Positions 1-7,982 of a stretch of 64,000 nucleotides of DNA are shown here, in pieces. Each line of letters begins with the position of its first letter. The first letter of the stretch is position 1. This DNA is from Rhodanobacteraceae bacterium (GTDB taxonomy: Bacteria > Pseudomonadota > Gammaproteobacteria > Xanthomonadales > Rhodanobacteraceae). The notes beneath the pieces were generated by a model. The model worked only from the letters and a program-made list of their open reading frames with translations, searched no databases and was not told the origin of the DNA. The stretch is from positions 20,190 through 84,189 of the forward strand of contig JALUXG010000012.1 in NCBI GenBank assembly GCA_027019085.1. Direction: 5' to 3'. Made by a program: the position numbers and the translations under genes.

Positions 1-2
1 GT

Positions 3-209
3 CTTCACGGCATGGAGGCAGTGACTTCACAGGCCGTGCGCCTGGCACAGGGGCAGGGCGTTGTCACCGGCACCGGAAAAATGCTTTCCCTCAAGGCCGA
101 TACCCTGTGTATCCACGGCGACCGTGACGATGCCGGCACGCTGGCGCAAACGCTGCGTCGGCACCTGGAATCGGCCGGTATCCGCATAGCGCGCCACGAG
201 CCCGGATGA
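3..209 (+). CDS. pxpA: 5-oxoprolinase subunit A (LamB/YcsF family), C-terminal fragment
   Basis: The open frame enters from the left edge, so only the last ~68 residues are present and the start lies outside the window. The 'LCIHGDRDDAG' stretch followed by an amphipathic helix ('LAQTLRRHLESAGI') matches the C-terminal signature of the LamB/YcsF family. Members form the A subunit of the ATP-dependent 5-oxoprolinase that opens pyroglutamate to glutamate. The partners pxpB and pxpC would lie to the left and cannot be checked. The gene converges on lptG, with three bases between the stop codons. The family call is fairly secure for such a short piece; the enzymatic role is inferred from the family. 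Confidence 0.75.
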   Translation, partial: LHGMEAVTSQAVRLAQGQGVVTGTGKMLSLKADTLCIHGDRDDAGTLAQTLRRHLESAGIRIARHEPG

Positions 210-212
210 TCC

Positions 213-1310
213 TCAATGCTGGCGGCGGAAATACACGCTGGCAAGCGCGATCAGGAACAACGACGGAATCAGATTGGCAAGCAGGGCCGGTACGCCGTAG
301 ACCATGCCCATGTTGGTGATCACGCGCTGCAGGAAATACCAGCCGATGGCCAGCAGCATGCCGATGAAAATGCGCCGGCCCAGCCCCCCCGAACGCACGC
401 TGCCAAAGGCAAAGGGCATGGCACAGAAGACCAGCGCCAGTACATTGAGCGGGAACAGGGCATGTCCCCAGAAGGCATTGGCATACGGCGCCGAATTGAG
501 CCCGTTGGCGGACAGGTAATGCATGTTGCGAAGCAGGTCCGGCATCGACAGGTACTCCGGATGCACCAGCGACTGCTTGAGGACTTCGGGATCCAGGTCG
601 GTGTGCCAGGGCATGGAGTCCACCGTCGAGGTCTGCACACGCTGGTCGTCGACACGACTGTCCCTGACCTGATGAAGAGTCCAGCTGCCCTTGTCCCTGG
701 TGGCATCGCGGGCACGCAGGAAACGGGTGAGCTGACCGTCATCGGCAATGGTGTATTCACGGACATCCAGCAGACGGATCGAATCGGCACCGTTCGGATT
801 CCGAATCGCCACGGCGTACCGGGCATTGATGAACTGCGGCCCCTCCTTCACCCACAGCCCGCTGCCGTAACTCAGTGCGATCCGTCCCGAACGCGACTGC
901 AATTGCAGCGCATTGGCCCGCTGGTCGCCCACCGGCCCGAGTGTCTCGCCCATCAGCATCACCAGCAGCGCGAGCGCACCCGTCGCCAGGACGACCGAAA
1001 GCACGATGCGGAATTTCGACATGCCGGCAGCACGCAGCGCCGTCAGTTCCCCCGATGCCGCCAGGCCGCCAAGCCCGAGCAGGCCGCCGATCAGCGCTGC
1101 GCTGCCAAAATGCTGGTAGAGGCGGCGGGGCAGGGTCAGGACGATGAACAGCAGGGCGTCGGTGACGGTGTAACCGTGTTCACCCACGCGCGACAATTGC
1201 CGTACCAGCTGGTTGAGGGCATCAAAGCCGGTCAGCACCAGCCAGACGATGAGGATTGAACCGATCACGCTGGTGGCAATCAGGCGGTCGGCCCGTTTGA
1301 TGCGAATCAT
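213..1310 (-). CDS. lptG: LPS export ABC transporter permease LptG
   Basis: A 365-residue inner-membrane protein with the LptF/LptG layout: N-terminal transmembrane helices, a periplasmic beta-jellyroll segment in the middle, and C-terminal helices ('NVLALVFCAMPFAFGSVRSG' onward). The 'GGLLGLGGLAASGELTALRAAGMS' region resembles the LptG coupling segment. With LptF and the ATPase LptB, LptG extracts lipopolysaccharide from the inner membrane and passes it to LptC/LptA. Usually lptF is directly upstream. Here the upstream gene is an ArnT-like glycosyltransferase whose stop overlaps this start by four bases (ATGA), so the two are probably translationally coupled. LptG is preferred over LptF on sequence resemblance. 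Confidence 0.88.
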   Translation of the reverse strand: MIRIKRADRLIATSVIGSILIVWLVLTGFDALNQLVRQLSRVGEHGYTVTDALLFIVLTLPRRLYQHFGSAALIGGLLGLGGLAASGELTALRAAGMSKFRIVLSVVLATGALALLVMLMGETLGPVGDQRANALQLQSRSGRIALSYGSGLWVKEGPQFINARYAVAIRNPNGADSIRLLDVREYTIADDGQLTRFLRARDATRDKGSWTLHQVRDSRVDDQRVQTSTVDSMPWHTDLDPEVLKQSLVHPEYLSMPDLLRNMHYLSANGLNSAPYANAFWGHALFPLNVLALVFCAMPFAFGSVRSGGLGRRIFIGMLLAIGWYFLQRVITNMGMVYGVPALLANLIPSLFLIALASVYFRRQH

Positions 1311-2887
1311 GGCGTATCAGCTTGCCCGTTGTCAGACGGCAGGACACCAGAATGGCCGGTTTGCCAGGCACGGACCACCCCGCGCCGACGCCAGGTGCCT
1401 TCGGCACTGGAGCTGACCTGCGGGCAATCTGCCAGGTCCTGACGGAAGGTCGCGACGTTGATCTCGCGATCGAGTACGAACAGCACGCTGCCATGACGAC
1501 GCAGTTCGGTACAGGCCTGCCCGATAGCCGCATCACCGTTCCAGGCAATGCCATACACCGGCATGTTCATGTACAGGCGCAATCCCCAGGGAGTGTGTTC
1601 CTCGATCTTCACGCCATGCGAAGTGTCCTGCACGAAGCTCAGGGCCTTGTAGGATTGCGGATTGACCAGTGCGCCAAGTTCTGCCGCACGAACCTGGTCA
1701 TCGGCACGTGGGTCACCCAGATAAGACACGCCGGCCTTGATCACCAGCATGACCACGATCCAAAGCGCCAGCACCATTTTCTGCTGCCAGGAGGCAAGAT
1801 TGAACGCGGGGCGCACGCTGCGCGCCAGCATCAGGGCCAGCGGCACGAACAGCGGCAGCACATAGACCGACAGGCGCGACTTGGCCACGCAGAACACGAG
1901 CAGCGGAATCAGGAACCACAGCAGCAGGAACAGGGAAGGGGAGGCCTGCCTCCACGCCTGTTTCCAGCGGTCGACAGACAACAAGCCAAGCAGGCCCCTG
2001 CCCAGCGGCACCCACCAGGGCAGGGTACCGACCAGAAACACCGGACCGTAGGCGCGTATCCATCCATACCACTGCGGGTTGCGGTTGTGGATGCCGGTGA
2101 AGATGCGATCGTACACCTCGTCCTTGAGGTAGTAATCGAGCAAACCCGGATATCGAGCCATCACCACGGCATACCAGAGCAGGCCGGTCACGAGGAAAAT
2201 GGCCAGACCCGGGAGCCAGAACAAACGCCTGACACCTGCCCATCCTCCCTGTCTTGCAATGAATGGCAAGGCGCCCAGCAAGGGCAGCAGACCCGGCGGG
2301 CCCTTGGTGACAAAGGCAAGTCCGAAGCCCAGCCACATCAGGGCGATCCCCTTGCGGGGCGCCATGGGCAACGATGGCGATCCGAAGTATGCCCGGATCA
2401 GGCCGTACATCGCCAGAGCCTCGAACAGGGTGAGTAAGGTATCCGTGCTGGCCACGTTGGCGGCAAAGAACGGCCCGAGAAACGTGGCATAGATGAGCGG
2501 TGGGAGCCACGCGCGATCCGGCATCAACACACGCGCCATGGCCAGCACCAGCAGTACGGTCAACACGAAGGCCAATGCATTGGGAGCACGAACAGCCCAG
2601 GTATTGCGACCGAAGACCTCCACGGATGCCGCAATCGCCCAGTAGGTCATCGGCGGCTTGGTGAAGTTGCTGCGATCGTCGCTGTAGGCCGGCGCAAGAT
2701 AGTTTCCCGAATCGAGCATCTGCAGCGCGCCGCCGGTATAGCGGCCCTCGTCCGTGTTCCACAGCGCACGCGTGCCCTGGAAGGCAAACCCGAGGACGAG
2801 GGCCAGCAAAAGCAGTCCGATCCAGGTACGGCGGGTTTGCCGATCGTCATGTGTGTGGCGGTCGGCAGGATTACGGGGCGTGGGCAT
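1307..2887 (-). CDS. ArnT-like lipid-linked sugar glycosyltransferase (PMT_2 family)
   Basis: A 526-residue polytopic membrane protein of the dolichyl-phosphate-mannose/ArnT superfamily (GT-C fold). A short basic N-terminus precedes the first helix. The first periplasmic loop carries the acidic catalytic-type motif 'LWNTDEGRY', followed by 'NFTKPPMTYW', both typical of ArnT-like enzymes. About eleven further hydrophobic segments follow, with a soluble C-terminal domain. Family members move a sugar from an undecaprenyl-phosphate carrier to lipid A or another acceptor. The four-base overlap with lptG suggests lipid A or LPS core as the acceptor, but that is inference. The arn pathway genes are not nearby, so it may not transfer aminoarabinose. 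Confidence 0.8.
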   Translation of the reverse strand: MPTPRNPADRHTHDDRQTRRTWIGLLLLALVLGFAFQGTRALWNTDEGRYTGGALQMLDSGNYLAPAYSDDRSNFTKPPMTYWAIAASVEVFGRNTWAVRAPNALAFVLTVLLVLAMARVLMPDRAWLPPLIYATFLGPFFAANVASTDTLLTLFEALAMYGLIRAYFGSPSLPMAPRKGIALMWLGFGLAFVTKGPPGLLPLLGALPFIARQGGWAGVRRLFWLPGLAIFLVTGLLWYAVVMARYPGLLDYYLKDEVYDRIFTGIHNRNPQWYGWIRAYGPVFLVGTLPWWVPLGRGLLGLLSVDRWKQAWRQASPSLFLLLWFLIPLLVFCVAKSRLSVYVLPLFVPLALMLARSVRPAFNLASWQQKMVLALWIVVMLVIKAGVSYLGDPRADDQVRAAELGALVNPQSYKALSFVQDTSHGVKIEEHTPWGLRLYMNMPVYGIAWNGDAAIGQACTELRRHGSVLFVLDREINVATFRQDLADCPQVSSSAEGTWRRRGVVRAWQTGHSGVLPSDNGQADTP

Positions 2888-3244
2888 GAACGGTCAATCC
2901 TCGAGTGGACGCGCCACGCACATGCCGGCCCGCCGTATTGAACAAAACGCTACATAGCTTAATACCCCCAACCCCAAGCCTCCATGATTGGTTTCATGCG
3001 AGGGTTGATCCAAGATGAAATGTGAAAGCGAAGTGCGAGCTCTTGCACATATTTCATCTGAATACATGTAGTTACTCGTGTGATCTCGAAAAATTATGCT
3101 GCGTCGGCATAAGCCATCCCCGAACTGGCATGACAGGAACGTACTCTATTTTACATAATATACATTATGCGCAATTTATCATGAGCATGCAGGCGTGCCG
3201 CCTGATGCACTTCCCGCTGTACGCTGACGCCTGCGGCACACGCT
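2888..3244. promoter_or_regulatory. AT-rich intergenic region upstream of the arnT-like/lptG pair
   Basis: A 357-base stretch without a convincing gene, clearly richer in A and T than its surroundings. It holds an imperfect long hairpin (outer arms 3014-3024 and 3048-3058, inner arms 3033-3038 and 3043-3048) and a 16-base dyad, CATAAT-4-ATTATG, at 3154-3169. Since the left neighbour reads leftward from 2887 and the right neighbour ends here, the region most likely carries the promoter and a long 5' leader of the ArnT-like gene. The CAGGCG/CGCCTG dyad near 3190-3204 is followed by no T-run, so it is not called a terminator. Confidence 0.5.
3154..3169. promoter_or_regulatory. AT-rich dyad, possible operator/promoter core
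   Basis: Perfect six-base inverted arms (CATAAT and ATTATG) around ATAC inside the AT-rich region. On the minus strand it contains TATATT, which could serve as a -10 element for the ArnT-like gene about 270 bases downstream. No matching -35 element stands out, so this is only a candidate site. Confidence 0.3.
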
Positions 3245-5506
3245 TCAGGTCTTGAACTCGTGTTGTGACAACGGGATGCTGCGGATGCGCCTGCCGATCA
3301 GGTGGGAAACGGCATTGACCACGGCGGGTGGCGTTGCCGGTAGCGGCGGTTCGCCGATGCCGCCCATCTTCGCGCCGCTCTCGACAATGCGCACATGGAC
3401 GCGCGGCATGCGATCAGGCGGCAGGATCCTGTACTTGTCGAAATTGCGGGCCACGGGCATGCCATGCTCGTAGACGGTCTCCTCGAGCAGCGTTTCGGAC
3501 AGCCCCAGCGATACGGCACTGGCGACCTGCGCCTCGATGATGGCGGGATTGACAATGCTGCCCGGGTCAATGGCCTGCCAGACATCGTGGACGCGTACCT
3601 GACCGTTCTCGATGGAGACCTCGGCCATCGCCGCCGCCTGGCTGCCGAACGGCGATGCCATGGCCACGCCGCGTGCACGGCGTGAACCGTCAGGCGCGGT
3701 GAACGGGCCTCGTTTCCAGTCCCCGGCAAGATCGGCCAGTTCGCGCAACAGGTGCGTCAGGCGTGCATTGCCCTCAAGCAGCCGCAGCCGCAGTTCGAAG
3801 GGGTCCTGCCCGCCCTTGTCGGCCAGTTCATCGAGAAACGTCTCGTAAAAGAAGTCGTTCATGGAGTGGCCGACCGAGCGCCAGTAGGCAAGTGTCGCCG
3901 GGGTCTTCATGTACAACTGCGCAATACGCCGGTTGGGAATGGCGTAGGCCTTGCCGGCAAGACCTTCCACCGCACTGGAATCGACCTTGCCGCGGCGTTT
4001 GTTGGCCACGCCCTCACTGGCACCTTCGGTGACCGCGACCGCTTCCAGGGCCACCGGCAGACCCCGTGCGTCAAGTCCGCCGCGAAAGCGCACCACCGAC
4101 ATGGGGCGCATCGGATCGCGCAGGAATTCCTGTTCCCGACTCCAGATCAATTTCACAGGCCGTCCCGTGGCCCTGGCGAGTTCGATCGCCTGCATGTAGG
4201 GAACGCCCGGTCCGTAGAGGAAATGGCGGCCGAAGAAACCGCCGAGCATGGGTGAATGCACGGTGATCCGGTCCGGATCGAGCCCGGTTTTCTTCGCGAT
4301 GTCGGCCTGGAACATGTCGGGTGCCTGGTTGGGCACCCATACTTCCAGCGAACCGTCGGCATGGAACCGGGCCAGAGTCGAGGGTGGCTCCAGTTGCGCG
4401 TGATGCAGGTACTGGCTCCAGTACGTGGCATCGACCACGGTATGCGCGTTGTCCAGTGCCTTGCCGGGACGGCCTGCCGATTCTGCCGTTTCGCCCTCAC
4501 CTTTGGCACGAAGAAGCTGTTCCCGGTAAGCCTGGGTCGAAAAGTCGGCCGGCATGACGCGCGCCGAAGCATCGGCCGCGGCTTCCTTCCAGTCCACTTG
4601 CGCGGCATCGACTGCCTTGCGGGCCACCCACCATCGTTCGGCGACGACCGCGACAGCACCGGGCAAACGGTGCACCGAATGCACGCCCTTCATGGCTTTC
4701 AGCTGAGCCTCGTTGCGGAACGTGCCAACCGTCATGCCCAGTCGCGGCGCGTGCTGTACCGCTGCATGCAGCATGCCCTCGACACGGATGTCGATGGTGT
4801 ACTGCGCCCTGCCCGTCGATTTGGCGTAGGCGTCCACGCGCTTGACCGGCTTGCCGATCCAGCGGAACTGCGCGGGATTCTTGAGCTTCACGCTGTCAGG
4901 AGCGGGAACCGGAAGATCCAGCGCCTGTGGCGCGAGTTCGCCATAGGTCAAGCTCTTTCCCGAGGCGGCATGCACCACCCTTCCCGGCTCGGTATCGAGC
5001 TTGTCGACCGCAACACCCAACCGCTTGGAGGCGGCCTGCAGCAACATGCTGCGCGCCAGTGCACCGAGTCTGCGCATCGTCATGTAGCTGGAGCGCACCG
5101 ACATGCTGCCGCCGGTGATGCGCATGCGTCCGTTCACGACCTGGAACTGGTGTCCGGTTGGGGCGTTGTCCACGATGAAGCTTGCCGGATCGGCATCCAT
5201 CTCTTCGCCGACGATCTGGGCCATGGCGGTGAATACGCCCTGCCCACCCTCGTTGAATGGACTGTAAAAGCGGATGCGGTTGTCGGGCCGGATTTCGAGA
5301 AAGGCCGGAACCCGGGTTCCCGGTGCCATGGCTTCCGATGCACCCGAGGCGCGCGCCTTGCCGAGGGGAAGACCGAGGCCCAGCACGAAGGCGCCCGCGG
5401 AAACGCCGGCCGAAGCCAGCAGGAACCGGCGCCGCGAAAGATTGACCGGGAGTTCGCCGGACGGAAAGAATTCGCGTGTGGTGGCGATCTCTTCTGGATT
5501 GTTCAT
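3245..5506 (-). CDS. Molybdopterin-binding hydroxylase large subunit, Tat-exported (IorB-type)
   Basis: A 753-residue xanthine dehydrogenase/aldehyde oxidase family subunit. The start at 5506 was chosen because it overlaps the stop of the 2Fe-2S subunit (ATGA) and places a twin-arginine motif, 'SRRRFLLASAG', near residue 23. An upstream in-frame ATG would only add sequence lying inside the neighbour. The C-terminal 'GGIGEPPLPATPPAV' holds the conserved glutamate of the molybdenum active site, and 'GGFFGRHF' is a typical cofactor-binding loop. The family hydroxylates N-heterocycles or aldehydes (isoquinoline 1-oxidoreductase is one named member). The substrate cannot be read from sequence. Electrons would pass to the small subunit and then to a membrane acceptor. 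Confidence 0.85.
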   Translation of the reverse strand: MNNPEEIATTREFFPSGELPVNLSRRRFLLASAGVSAGAFVLGLGLPLGKARASGASEAMAPGTRVPAFLEIRPDNRIRFYSPFNEGGQGVFTAMAQIVGEEMDADPASFIVDNAPTGHQFQVVNGRMRITGGSMSVRSSYMTMRRLGALARSMLLQAASKRLGVAVDKLDTEPGRVVHAASGKSLTYGELAPQALDLPVPAPDSVKLKNPAQFRWIGKPVKRVDAYAKSTGRAQYTIDIRVEGMLHAAVQHAPRLGMTVGTFRNEAQLKAMKGVHSVHRLPGAVAVVAERWWVARKAVDAAQVDWKEAAADASARVMPADFSTQAYREQLLRAKGEGETAESAGRPGKALDNAHTVVDATYWSQYLHHAQLEPPSTLARFHADGSLEVWVPNQAPDMFQADIAKKTGLDPDRITVHSPMLGGFFGRHFLYGPGVPYMQAIELARATGRPVKLIWSREQEFLRDPMRPMSVVRFRGGLDARGLPVALEAVAVTEGASEGVANKRRGKVDSSAVEGLAGKAYAIPNRRIAQLYMKTPATLAYWRSVGHSMNDFFYETFLDELADKGGQDPFELRLRLLEGNARLTHLLRELADLAGDWKRGPFTAPDGSRRARGVAMASPFGSQAAAMAEVSIENGQVRVHDVWQAIDPGSIVNPAIIEAQVASAVSLGLSETLLEETVYEHGMPVARNFDKYRILPPDRMPRVHVRIVESGAKMGGIGEPPLPATPPAVVNAVSHLIGRRIRSIPLSQHEFKT

Positions 5507-6024
5507 GCGTGGGCACCCCCATCGCGGTTGCTCGCCCGGGCCGCCTCGGCTCGTGCCTTCTCGGCCTCGGGCGAAGGACCGCCGTTCACAAGATCCCGGA
5601 CGGTCGCATGAATCGCGTTGTAGGTGCCGCAACGGCACAGGTTGGTCATGACCGCGGCGATCTCGTCATCGCCCGGTTGCGGCGACTGCTTGAGCAGCGA
5701 CGTCGCGGCCATGACCTGGCCGGACTGGCAGTACCCGCACTGTGGCACCTGATGGGCTACCCAGGCGGCGACCACCCGCCGTCCTGCAGGATCATCCTCG
5801 ACGCCTTCGATCGTGGTGATCTTCCGCCCCGCCACGCCGGCCACCGGGGTGACACAGGAGCGGATCACCCGGCCGTCGAGCAGCACCGAACAGGCACCGC
5901 ACTGGGCAATCCCGCAGCCGTACTTGGTTCCGGTCAGACCCAGTTCGTCACGCAGGACCCAAAGCAGTGGTGTGTCGGCATCGGACTCGACCGGATAGCT
6001 CTTGCCGTTGATTTCCAGTTCCAT
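5503..6024 (-). CDS. 2Fe-2S small subunit of the molybdenum hydroxylase (IorA-type)
   Basis: A 173-residue protein with an N-terminal plant-type ferredoxin domain ('YGCGIAQCGACSVLLDG') and a C-terminal all-helical 2Fe-2S domain ('CGYCQSGQ' and 'LCRCGTY'). Together these supply the eight cysteines expected for two clusters. It has no FAD domain, as in IorA-type enzymes that pass electrons to a cytochrome or other external acceptor. It is encoded directly before the large subunit with a four-base overlap, so equal synthesis is likely. It carries no Tat signal and probably travels with the folded large subunit. The alanine- and glutamate-rich C-terminus is a little longer than in the shortest homologues. 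Confidence 0.9.
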   Translation of the reverse strand: MELEINGKSYPVESDADTPLLWVLRDELGLTGTKYGCGIAQCGACSVLLDGRVIRSCVTPVAGVAGRKITTIEGVEDDPAGRRVVAAWVAHQVPQCGYCQSGQVMAATSLLKQSPQPGDDEIAAVMTNLCRCGTYNAIHATVRDLVNGGPSPEAEKARAEAARASNRDGGAHA

Positions 6025-6094
6025 CGCACGGCCCTCGAGGTTTTGACGATTCGCACTTCAATGTAAACCGATCGACGGCGATGTGCCATCCACC

Positions 6095-6733
6095 TTACGG
6101 AAGGAACCGCCCATGGCGGGCATCATCGAGAAGCGACACTGCACGCATCAGGTCCTCGCGGGTATCCACATCCGGAGATTCCGGCGCGTCCAATGCCTCG
6201 ACCCGCCCGGATTCGCGTTCCAGCAGTGCATGGGCGCCACGGGCATCTTGCCATGTGGCCAATTCGGCCAGCATGTCGCGCGGAAACAGCACGGGCGGTC
6301 CGGTCCTGCCGTCATGGCCCGTGGCGATTATGGAATGCGCGTGTTCACGATGACGTGCAAGCATGCGCTGCAGATGTCCGGGTGCGGTCAATGGCTGGTC
6401 GGCAAGACATACCAGAAGGCCTGTCGCATGCGCATGGACTTCGAGCACATGACGGGCCGCCCGGGCGATCGAGCTGCCCAGCCCACGTGGCCAGTCGTCG
6501 TTTCGCACGATCTGCAGCGGCAGATCGATCAGCGACTGTTCGACGGCCCCGGCGTGGGCACCGGTCACCACCACCAGCGGACACGACAGGCTCAGGAGCC
6601 GTAACGCCAGGTACCGGCACATCGGCTGCCCGTGGATTGCCGCCAGTTGCTTGATGCCCCCGAAACGGCGGCTTTCCCCTGCGGCCATCAGCGCGATGAT
6701 CGGCCCTGCCCCGGTGGCGGCCTGCGGATTCAA
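6095..6733 (-). CDS. MocA-like nucleotidyltransferase for molybdopterin cofactor
   Basis: A 212-residue NTP-transferase fold protein. The N-terminal 'LMAAGESRRFGGIKQL' is the nucleotide-binding signature of the MobA/MocA group, and 'CLADQPL' is its metal-binding aspartate region. MocA-type enzymes attach CMP to molybdopterin, making the cytosine dinucleotide cofactor that xanthine-dehydrogenase-like enzymes use. The neighbouring hydroxylase and XdhC-like genes support MocA over MobA. The start overlaps the stop of the XdhC-like gene by four bases, so the two are probably translated together. The gap to the hydroxylase small subunit downstream is about 70 bases. Confidence 0.83.
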   Translation of the reverse strand: MNPQAATGAGPIIALMAAGESRRFGGIKQLAAIHGQPMCRYLALRLLSLSCPLVVVTGAHAGAVEQSLIDLPLQIVRNDDWPRGLGSSIARAARHVLEVHAHATGLLVCLADQPLTAPGHLQRMLARHREHAHSIIATGHDGRTGPPVLFPRDMLAELATWQDARGAHALLERESGRVEALDAPESPDVDTREDLMRAVSLLDDARHGRFLP

Positions 6734-7815
6734 TTGAACGATCCCGTCGTTGTGCGCAACGGTCCGCCCGGGCGCCGGCGGATCGTGGCGAGGATCTCGG
6801 CGAGAATCGACAGGGCGATCTCGGCAGGACTTTCCGAGCCGATGTCGAGTCCGACGGGGCCGTGGACAGCAGCTTCCTCGATCCCTGCGCGCGCCAGCAC
6901 ACGGCGCACGCGAGCGCGTGCGCCCAGCAGCCCAAGATAAGTCAGCGGGATGCCCTGCAATGCGGCCAGATATTCGGCATCTTTTTCCAGATTGTGGGTC
7001 ATCACGACCACCGAAGTCGCAGCATCCGGTGCCAGGGATGCAACCAGTCCGTCCGGATGCGACACGAGCTTGCGGGTACCCTCCGGCACCGGAACATCAC
7101 GCAGGCGATCGGCATCGAAGTCGACCAGATGAACGACCCAGCCCAGACCAAGCGCCGGGGAAAGCAGCGCCCGTGCCGTGGCACTGCTGCCAATCACCAC
7201 CAGCGCGGGAGGGGGGATCAGCGGATCGACAAGCACCGAGAAGCGTCCGCGCGCATTGTCGATCACGGTACTGAAGGCCTGTCCGGAGGGGGCATCCGCA
7301 TGCTCGCGTATCGCTTCCAGCAGCGTCTTGTCGTCGATGCCGTCGTAAAGCAGGCTGTCTTCGCACCAGAGCGCATGGCGCGGCGGCAGTACCTTGTCGT
7401 CACGCGCATACACCGTGGCCATGCGGCCAGGCCGACGCCGTTCCAGGCAGTTTGCCAGGGCTGTCACCCAGGCCGGTTCACGGGTTCCATCCACGGGCTC
7501 GATCAGCACCTCCAGGGTGCCGCCACAGCCCATTTCCATCAACACGTCCAGTCCCGAGTCATGATCGTAACGCACCTGCCTGGCCTGCCCATCGGCGATC
7601 ACTTCCATGGCGCGAGTCACGATATCGTGTTGAGGACAACCACCCGACAATGCGCAGACACTGCTCCCATCGGCACGTACAAGCATGCGGGTGCCGGTGC
7701 GACGGAACGTGGGACCGCGGGTCTGCGTGAGGGTGACCAAAGCGGCACGCGCTGGCCCGGCTTGCTGGCTCCGCAGCGCAGCCAGAAGAGGCAGGAGTTC
7801 CTCCGGGCCATTCAT
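6730..7815 (-). CDS. XdhC/CoxI-family molybdenum cofactor insertion protein
   Basis: About 361 residues. The N-terminal XdhC/CoxI domain carries 'TRGPTFRRTGTRMLV', 'LSGGCPQHDI' and 'EMGCGGTLEVLIEP' with the conserved cysteines. The C-terminal domain has a Rossmann-like 'ALVVIGSSATARAL' segment. Such proteins bind the sulfurated cofactor and load it into the hydroxylase. The start at 7815 begins at the conserved region. An in-frame ATG at 7881 would add 22 residues unlike the family and would read through a good Shine-Dalgarno sequence. That Shine-Dalgarno serves a different short frame ending on this ATG, so translational coupling is possible (see the leader-peptide entry). Confidence 0.82.
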   Translation of the reverse strand: MNGPEELLPLLAALRSQQAGPARAALVTLTQTRGPTFRRTGTRMLVRADGSSVCALSGGCPQHDIVTRAMEVIADGQARQVRYDHDSGLDVLMEMGCGGTLEVLIEPVDGTREPAWVTALANCLERRRPGRMATVYARDDKVLPPRHALWCEDSLLYDGIDDKTLLEAIREHADAPSGQAFSTVIDNARGRFSVLVDPLIPPPALVVIGSSATARALLSPALGLGWVVHLVDFDADRLRDVPVPEGTRKLVSHPDGLVASLAPDAATSVVVMTHNLEKDAEYLAALQGIPLTYLGLLGARARVRRVLARAGIEEAAVHGPVGLDIGSESPAEIALSILAEILATIRRRPGGPLRTTTGSFN

Positions 7816-7866
7816 GAGCAGGGGCGATCCTGGGATTTCACTGTCGACATGCTCGCATTGTGCATG
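7813..7866 (-). CDS. Possible 17-codon leader peptide before the XdhC-like gene
   Basis: On the minus strand, GGGAGGA lies eight bases before an ATG at 7866. That ATG opens a frame of 17 sense codons (M-H-N-A-S-M-S-T...). Its TGA stop overlaps the ATG of the XdhC-like gene, which itself has no good Shine-Dalgarno. The arrangement would couple the two translations. The peptide resembles nothing I know. It may simply be a ribosome-loading device, or chance. Confidence 0.35.
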
Positions 7867-7982
7867 ATGACGTCCTCCCATGCGCCAGTGTTGCCGTATC
7901 GATCAAGATGGCCAACACTGTGCATACCCGCAGGGGGCCATTACCGCTCTGCAGGACACATCGCATCACGGCTGCCTTCGCA

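Noticed and set aside
3022..3255. 77-residue plus-strand frame in the AT-rich region
   Set aside because: No ribosome site, no family resemblance, odd composition (many Cys, His, Met), and it overlaps the end of the hydroxylase gene on the other strand.
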